From: Trichodelitschia bisporula
Lineage: Eukaryota > Ascomycota > Dothideomycetes > Phaeotrichales > Phaeotrichaceae
Reading direction: 5' to 3'
Length of the DNA: 64,000 nucleotides
Assembly: GCA_010356995.1 (NCBI GenBank)
Contig: ML996687.1
Coordinates: forward strand, 1,139,524 to 1,203,523
Position 1 is the stretch's first letter. Every line of letters starts with the position of its first letter. Made by a program: the position numbers and the translations under genes. This document shows positions 57,701-64,000 of this stretch, one piece after another. The notes beneath the pieces were generated by a model, which was given only the letters and a program-made list of their open reading frames with translations, was not told where the DNA came from and made no database searches.

Positions 57701-60700
57701 CTAGGAGATATGCTCCGGCAAGATCCGGGCAAAATGCTTCTCCCAGATCCAGCCAATAGTGCCCGTCTTATCGTCCTGGTTCTTCGCCAGCCAGAGCTCG
57801 CCCTTGGTGCCAATGACATCAAAAATCTATCTCTCGTTAGCATCACCGTCTACCAGGAGTAGGGTACCAAAAAAAACTGACCTCGCCCGGCTGGTACGTC
57901 AAGTACGGGTACCCGCCCTCGCGCCGCCTTGCATCAATGTTGAAGGAGAATAGGCTAGCCGCAAGGAACATAACCCGTACCTCCCCCTCGCCATCCTCCA
58001 CCATAACCTCCGAGGACCTGCGCTGCGCCGCGCCCTCCGCATCCGCCATCGGTAGCGCCGAGCGGAACGCGCCCGAAAAGCGATCTTCGCGCTCAGAGTG
58101 CTGGTTATGCTGCTGGTGGTGGTGCACCGGTAACAGCCCAAATGCGCTCCCGGCGTAGTCGTAGTTGTGCGCCGGCTCCTGCATCGGCACATGGTCTAAA
58201 CTCAGCCGCGAAATCTGCGCCAGCGAGGCATCGCCGCGGTCGCCTGCTGTTGCTGTGGCGGGACGCGTGGGTAAAGGTGCAGTGGGAGGTCCGAGCATGC
58301 CGTGCGTGGCAGATATCGAGTGCGGGGTTGACGGGCCGCGAGAGGACATGGCTGAGCCAGTAGGCCGGCCGGCGCTGGGGCCAGCGTGCAGGCCTTCGGG
58401 CACAGGGAATGCACCGACGAGAGGGGAGAAGGCGTGTGCATCCGAGAAACGGCCGAAATGGGGTGTGGTCTGAGCATGGTGCAAGTTTGGTGTGGGCTGC
58501 GGTCGCTCGGAGGTCAGGGACATGGTCCGATTGCCGGAGCCGATAGTGCTAGGCCGCTTGTGTGACGAGGAGTCGTCAACGGTGGTGAAGGTCTGCGTAG
58601 GCGACAAGAAGGTCGACGCTTCCGTCAGGGTGGCGCCGTTACAGATGCGCAGGCAGCGGATTTCGTTCTCGTATGACTCGTTGTCTTGCATGTACTCCGA
58701 CTCGATGTGGTCGTAGAAGGACTTCATGTCGAGGTTGAGAAGGTACTCGTTCGAGTCGATAAAGGGTGCAATCTTACGCTTCCACGCGTGGTTCCAATCG
58801 GCTTGAAGGTCGACTAGGTTCATCAGGCAGGCCTCCATGAGCTTGCGAGTCAGCACGTAGAGCTTCGGCAGTTCGTCCTTTAGCGTATCGTTGACGGCGA
58901 GGAAGTGTTCAGCGTCCTGCTCGAGCTTCTTGTCGCACTTCTCGCCCTTATCCATTAGCGCTCTGTACTTCTGGTAGTCCGGAAAACGCTTCTTGCGCTT
59001 CTGCATCATCTTCTGGGGTCCGACGTGCAGGCTCCACAGCTTGAGAATAGGGTCGATGACGGATTTGCGAACACGCTCGACGTGATCGACGAGCGCAAAC
59101 TCCGTCATCTCCTTTACCGCGAGGGCAAACTTGGTCCAGGAGCTCTCTGCCTCCGGCCAGCGCTGCCCATCCTGCGCATTCTCCAGCATTGTCGCAACGT
59201 ACGAGTTGAAGTGGGCCATGTACGACGTGAGATCCTCGAGATACTTTTCGACATCGCGCACAACAATCTGAAGCTGGAAGAAGTGACCGCCGAACTTCTG
59301 CGACACGATCTCGTAGTCTTGATCTTCGGCCGACCCGGTCATGCCGACTTGCTGTTTGAGCTTCTCAGCGCGTCGGTTGAGGATCTTCCCGACTTTCATC
59401 CGCGATTCGGAGTCCTTGCGCTTGCGTGACATCGCCTCGTCAACTACATCCTGGCGACGCTTCAGGTCGTTGATGCGCAGAATACCCTGCTGCAACTGCT
59501 CCAGGGCGCGCTTAATCGCTGGGTAGTCGTCGTGATCCGGAGACGTAACGTTGATCAGGCTGCTGAGCAAGAGTGGGTACTTCATCAGCCGCTGAGCGGG
59601 TTTGATGATGAGCGAGTCAAATGACCAAGCCTGGGTGATGTCCCTAGCCGATGAGAGACACTCATCGAGCCAGAGCTTGACCGTGGGTTTCTGCTGAAGT
59701 TCCCCAAGGCGACGATTCGCCAAACCCTGGTTACGCAGCCAGTCACCAAAGACTTTTTCGATGCGCACGAAGTTGTTGCAGAACACGGCGCCTGCGGTGG
59801 TGGTCGCGTCCAGAGCCACACGCTCCTCGTAGGTCAGTGGCGCGTTGCCAGTGGACACTGTGTTATCTGTGTGGTTGCTGTTCGACGTGCTGAAGCTGCC
59901 GCGTTTGTAGTTCCAGCGGTTTTCCTTTGGAATCGTGTACACGGGCGCAACAGCAGCCTTGAGGGCATCAAGCAGTTCCATGGAGAGCGCGCGCACCTGC
60001 TCCAGATTGCCGAACACGGCGTGACGATCGTCATCTGAAAGCACAGTCGACGCAGTGCCCATGTAGATATCGGTCAGGATCGTCATATCCTGGCTGAACG
60101 AGTGCTCGGTATCCACCATCTCTTTGAGCGTGTTTTGCCGGACAGCGAGCCGCTTTTCGGCGGCAACAGCGGCAGCAACGCCCGTGGGAACTCCGGCGGT
60201 AGCCCCAGCGGAAACCCCATGGCCTGCAGATTCAGCAGACTGCTTGCGCGAGCGGTCGCTCTCGGCTGCGGTCTCCAGAGAGGCCTTGGGCGTAGACCCG
60301 TCCGAGAAAGGATCAGTAGTTGTGGACGCGGGTGCGGTTGCGGTTGCGGGTGCGGGACGCTTGGGAGCGGGAGAGGCCGGCAGGCCGGGTGAAAGTGGAT
60401 TAAATTTGCCTGGAAAGGCAGGTGAGATGGGTGACTGAAACCGCTCCACGCCCATGTCTTCCCTCCTCGGAGTGGGCGGAGGCGGAGGCGCATGACCAGG
60501 GAGCGGCGGATGCGACAGCCGAACATCCATAGACAGACCGAGACCGCTGTTGGCGGCAGAGTCTGGGAGATACGGCCGAGGCGTTGATGACGGTCGAGAC
60601 GGGACGTCGAGAGATTGAACCGCACTTGCACGGGCGTTTTCCGTGCTGGGTTGACGGGAAAGTGGGCTCAGTGGGCTGTAGTGCGCGTCCTTTGGTGGAG

Positions 60701-63371
60701 GAGCCGGCCGGAACTCGAGATCGTCCAGGTAGGACTGATTACTGTCATCCACATCATACCGCGAGCTGTGGATAGTAATGTTCGTCGTGTTCAACGGAGG
60801 CTGCGTGCTTGGGGGGATTTCGGACGTAGAAGTCCCGTAGATTATGGCAACGCCTGGAGCACCGACATCCGACACAAGATCGTCCTCCAACTTCGGGACT
60901 TGGTGCGATTGCTCTCTGGGAGTCTGCGCGCCCTCCACCGGCGATGACCCAGGCGTCAGCTCCAAGATACCCCGGAGGAATCCCGTCACGGCTTCGCGGT
61001 TGTCCCACTCGTTGAACTGCGAAAGTTGGGGCGACACTGCCTCCAACTGACGCTGCGCTTCTTGAACCAACTGCGGGGTGAAGTTCCCCTGGATGTACTC
61101 GTCGAGAACACGGTTGATCTGGCTGCGAGCTTCGCTGTCGAGAGTAAATTCCTGGTGCTGCGGCTGGAGGTAGCGGTGACTAATCGGCGGAACCGGCGGA
61201 ACCTCTTCCTGCGCACGGCGCAGGCCGACCATGCTGACTGAGTCGTCCGGACCAATGGAAGCACGGTCGTTGAAGAAGCCCTGGTCGGAGTCGCATTCCT
61301 CAATTGCCCCGAGCTCATCAGAAGGCGACGGTGTCAAGTCTTGTTCTGGAACGTGGAAGTTGTGCGTGGGCAGCTTCGGAGTCGGGCTGAGAAGGATGTT
61401 GATGGTCTCGGTATCGTCGCCGCGTTCCGATAGGAAGTCTTCAGGGAGCTCTGTTCGGTAAGACGGCGAATTATTCTGATGTCGCATGCTCAAAATGTGT
61501 CCGAGGAGTGTTCCGGACTGTGTGTTGTCCGGCATCGACTCGTACGACGGCTCCGGGGCATACAACGGCGCTTGAGCGTAAGACGGCTCCTGGGCATACG
61601 ACGGTTCTTGGGCGTACGGAGCCTCTGGGACGAGCGGAGATTCCTGAACGTCCGGAGGAGCGGATGTGTCCTGCCTATGGCCGAATATAGGCGATTCCTC
61701 GAAGTCAGCGTCCGACGCCGCAGTGGAAGGTTCCTCATGGACACCATCCTCTGTCTCGACCGAGAGATGTGGCACGCGCGACGGCTTAGCGTTGGAGCGT
61801 TCGGCACCAGCTTGGGCCTGCTTCGACTGCTGCTGCTGCTGCTGCTGCTGCGAGCGGGCCGACACCACACGGCGAGCCTTCAGCGCCTCCACATCCTGTC
61901 TCACAGGCTTCGCCTTGGATGACAGCCCCTGCAGTTGCGTCTGCACCCGCGCACGACGTGCAGCAATATCGACATGTCCAGGAATCTTGGGTTTCTCCCG
62001 ATTTGTCACTTCATTCTGCATCGGTTGATATCGATCGCCGAACTTGTTGTTGGCGTTCGAGCCAATTCCTTGACGCGTGCGTGTGCTGCGCAGCGGAGGT
62101 GACAGCTTCGGCAGCGGAGGCTTGACAACAGCGGCGAGGCTCGTTTCGATGCGCTTCGGCGGGCTGTAGCGGCGCGAGGACAATGTCACCGGAGGCGTGT
62201 CTGTGCGACCGCGTGACGATCCAGGTCGAGCTGTGCTGCGCGATGCCGAGCTCACAGGTGATGTAAAGTCGCGCGTGGGAAGATCGAGGTACGCCGGAGC
62301 CGGACGCTTGCCCATGCCAGTGTCCGAGGCGCGGCGTGCGCGAACCGGAATACGTGATGGATATAATGCCTGGGCGGCCGTCGGCGATGTAGGTTGGCTC
62401 GACATGGGCGATGGCGACTCTTCCTCAATGTCCGTCACCGATGCTGTGCTGTGAGCCTTTTCTCCGATCATTATGTCCGACATGCCATTCTGCAGGCCAC
62501 GAATCTGGTCCGAGTCGGAACGGCTGCGAGGCCGCGCGAAACCGTCGTCGTCCGGAACAGCTGGAGGCTCGATGCCATAGCCGATATTATTTGCCTGGTT
62601 GTCAGGCAGCACTTCGCCGAAGAGTGGCCGGCGCGGAGCAGGTGTCTGTCCAATCTTTCGCTTCGAGGCCATGCCACCTGTGCCTGTTGTGCCAAAACTC
62701 CGCGTTGATCCACCGCTCGCGCTCTTTGCGGGACTGTTTTTGCTGCCTGAACGCGTGTGGGAGGGCGAAGTCATGGGTGACGAGCGCGCGGGCTTTTGGG
62801 CGGGGGTGCGTGACCGCGCAACCTTGGCGGCCGACGAGTCGGTGCTCTTGTCGAACTGCTTCACGCGTTCCTTGATGAGACCATTTTGCGTGCGGGTGGA
62901 GAGGGCAGGCACCGATTTTGCGTTGGACAGGGTAGCAGTGGCAGTGCCAGCTGGGGATGAAGCGGAACGAGGCGTGGTGCGGGCAGCGGTGCCTACTCCG
63001 GGCCGGGGTTTGGAGGGGAGGCCGTTCGGCCGCGCCTTTGGCGTGGCCGTCGCCATCGCGTCCTCCTCGTCAGGGTCGTCGGTTGCGAGAACTATATCTG
63101 GCCGATGATTGTTCCTTTCGGCGAAGGGACGGTAGAACTCATCCGGGTCGGACAGGTCGACGGAGTGTGAGTGATGTGAGTGGGAGTAGGAGTGGGTTCG
63201 GCCGTGTGTGGGGGTGTGCGGTGTGTGCGGCGGAGCAGGCTCGGGATCGCGGTACAGGGCCGGTCTAGGAAGCTGAAACTGGAACGGGTGAGTGTCATAG
63301 TCTTCGTAGTAGTGGTCGCAAGGCGGCGCGTCGGAACTGGCATGGTTGTGGGGGGAGCGGTCGGATTGCAT
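57701..63371 (-). CDS. Rho GTPase exchange factor with DH, BAR and SH3 domains
   Basis: Two exons, 63371-57882 and 57826-57701, giving 1871 residues. The N-terminal 1050 residues are disordered, rich in Ser, Pro and Arg, with SP/TP sites, a Gln run and YAQEPSYAQEP repeats. The DH domain lies at about 1065-1310 (KEMVDTEHSFSQDMTILTDI, FDSLIIKPAQRLMKYPLLLS), followed by a BAR domain at about 1325-1575 in place of the usual PH. The C-terminal SH3 (about 1795-1871: FLAASLFSF, YPYLTYQPGE, then IFDVIGTKGELWLAKNQDD and GWIWEKHFA) is completed only by the last exon. Such DH-BAR proteins, like dynamin-binding protein and S. pombe Gef1, activate Cdc42-type GTPases at membranes in polarity or septation. 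The start at ATG 63371 is conservative, as the frame is open slightly further. Confidence 0.88.
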
Positions 63372-64000
63372 CTTGAACTTGTCGCCAAACCCATGGTCCA
63401 CTACGTCGACTTGTCAACGGCTCAACCGCCCATTTGGCGTAGCCAAAGGGAGTACAGAGCGGGAGCGGGAGAGTTCGAGTGGATTGATCGGGCTGGTGGA
63501 AACGAAAGGCCTGTAGAGGTGGGGTGGGCTGTAGGGCAGACTGGGGTTTGATGGTGGATGAGGAGGGGGGTTTGAGGAGAGATGCTGTAGCAAGAGGCAG
63601 CTCCAAGCAGCGATAGACGGAGAGTGAGTGGGAAGGACAAGGCAGGATAGGATAACGAGGCAACGCTTTTTTTTTGGCTTGTCGCCAATCAGTCGCCAGG
63701 TGTGGTTCCCGCTTGGACAACTCGGACGCCAGTGCTGAGGTGGGAGCGGAGAGCAGATGAAGCAAGCCAGGGTTTGGGGAGTGGGTTTGAGGAGGGGGTG
63801 CAGTTGGCTGTGCGGCGCTGCTGAACTGCAAATTGTGTGCCGCAGCGCCTCAAGCCTCCAGTTGTTGTCAACTCACTCGACTTGGCTGTACTGCAGCACT
63901 TGCTCTTCGGGCCGGGGGAATATGTGGCTATGTGGAGAGGTGTAGGGAAGGCTTGTGAAAGGTGATGAGGGGAGGGGAGAGAAGTGGGGAATAGTGTACG
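63372..64000. other. Upstream region of the Rho-GEF gene
   Basis: 629 bases to the window edge. On the minus strand it is C/T-rich, as expected for promoter and 5' UTR. No other gene is supported. Confidence 0.4.

Noticed and set aside
1-64000. CRISPR array, operon or bacterial origin
   Set aside because: Introns, fungal families and gene spacing all show eukaryotic nuclear DNA; the 12-bp array has no spacers.

Overview
The window is nuclear DNA of a filamentous ascomycete (Pezizomycotina). The genes are split by short introns of roughly 44 to 90 bases with GT...AG ends and CTAAC/CTGAC-like branch sites. The proteins are fungal core genes: STT4, eIF3b, BRN1, UTP13, PRE1, PAM17, COX23, MDM20 and CSC1/RSN1. 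There are also fungal-type Zn2Cys6, F-box and DH-BAR proteins. I cannot place it to genus. All splice models below were built by hand from reading frame, splice signals and family conservation; no transcript data were available.

Left edge, 1-3500, is accessory. A truncated Gln-rich helix-turn-helix protein with an internal 165-bp duplication is followed by two small tandem paralogous four-cysteine proteins and, on the opposite strand, a second helix-turn-helix protein with a Lys-rich tail.

The 3.8-25 kb block is dense and conserved: an F-box protein; a CSC1/OSCA-type channel divergent from the meiotic AAA+ ATPase PCH2; a small two-exon protein; the condensin kleisin BRN1; the phosphatidylinositol 4-kinase STT4; and eIF3b/PRT1 convergent with STT4. 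The 25-35 kb stretch holds a large RING-finger protein with a repeat-rich leader, a 3-kb non-coding interval containing an 11-copy 12-bp minisatellite, and a TATA-driven Fe(II)/2-oxoglutarate dioxygenase-like gene.

The 35-52 kb block has COX23, the NatB auxiliary subunit MDM20/NAA25, UTP13 divergent from proteasome beta-4, a Zn2Cys6 regulator with a 2.2-kb upstream gap, PAM17, and a protein of unknown function with coiled-coil and RRM-like segments. From 52.1 to 57.7 kb there is no convincing gene but several repeats: two diverged 119-bp direct copies, 18-bp tandem repeats and an LTR-like segment. A DH-BAR-SH3 Rho-GEF fills 57.7-63.4 kb.

The genes are housekeeping neighbours rather than one pathway. 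PAM17 and COX23 are both mitochondrial biogenesis genes, BRN1 and PCH2 both act on chromosomes, and no biosynthetic cluster is visible.
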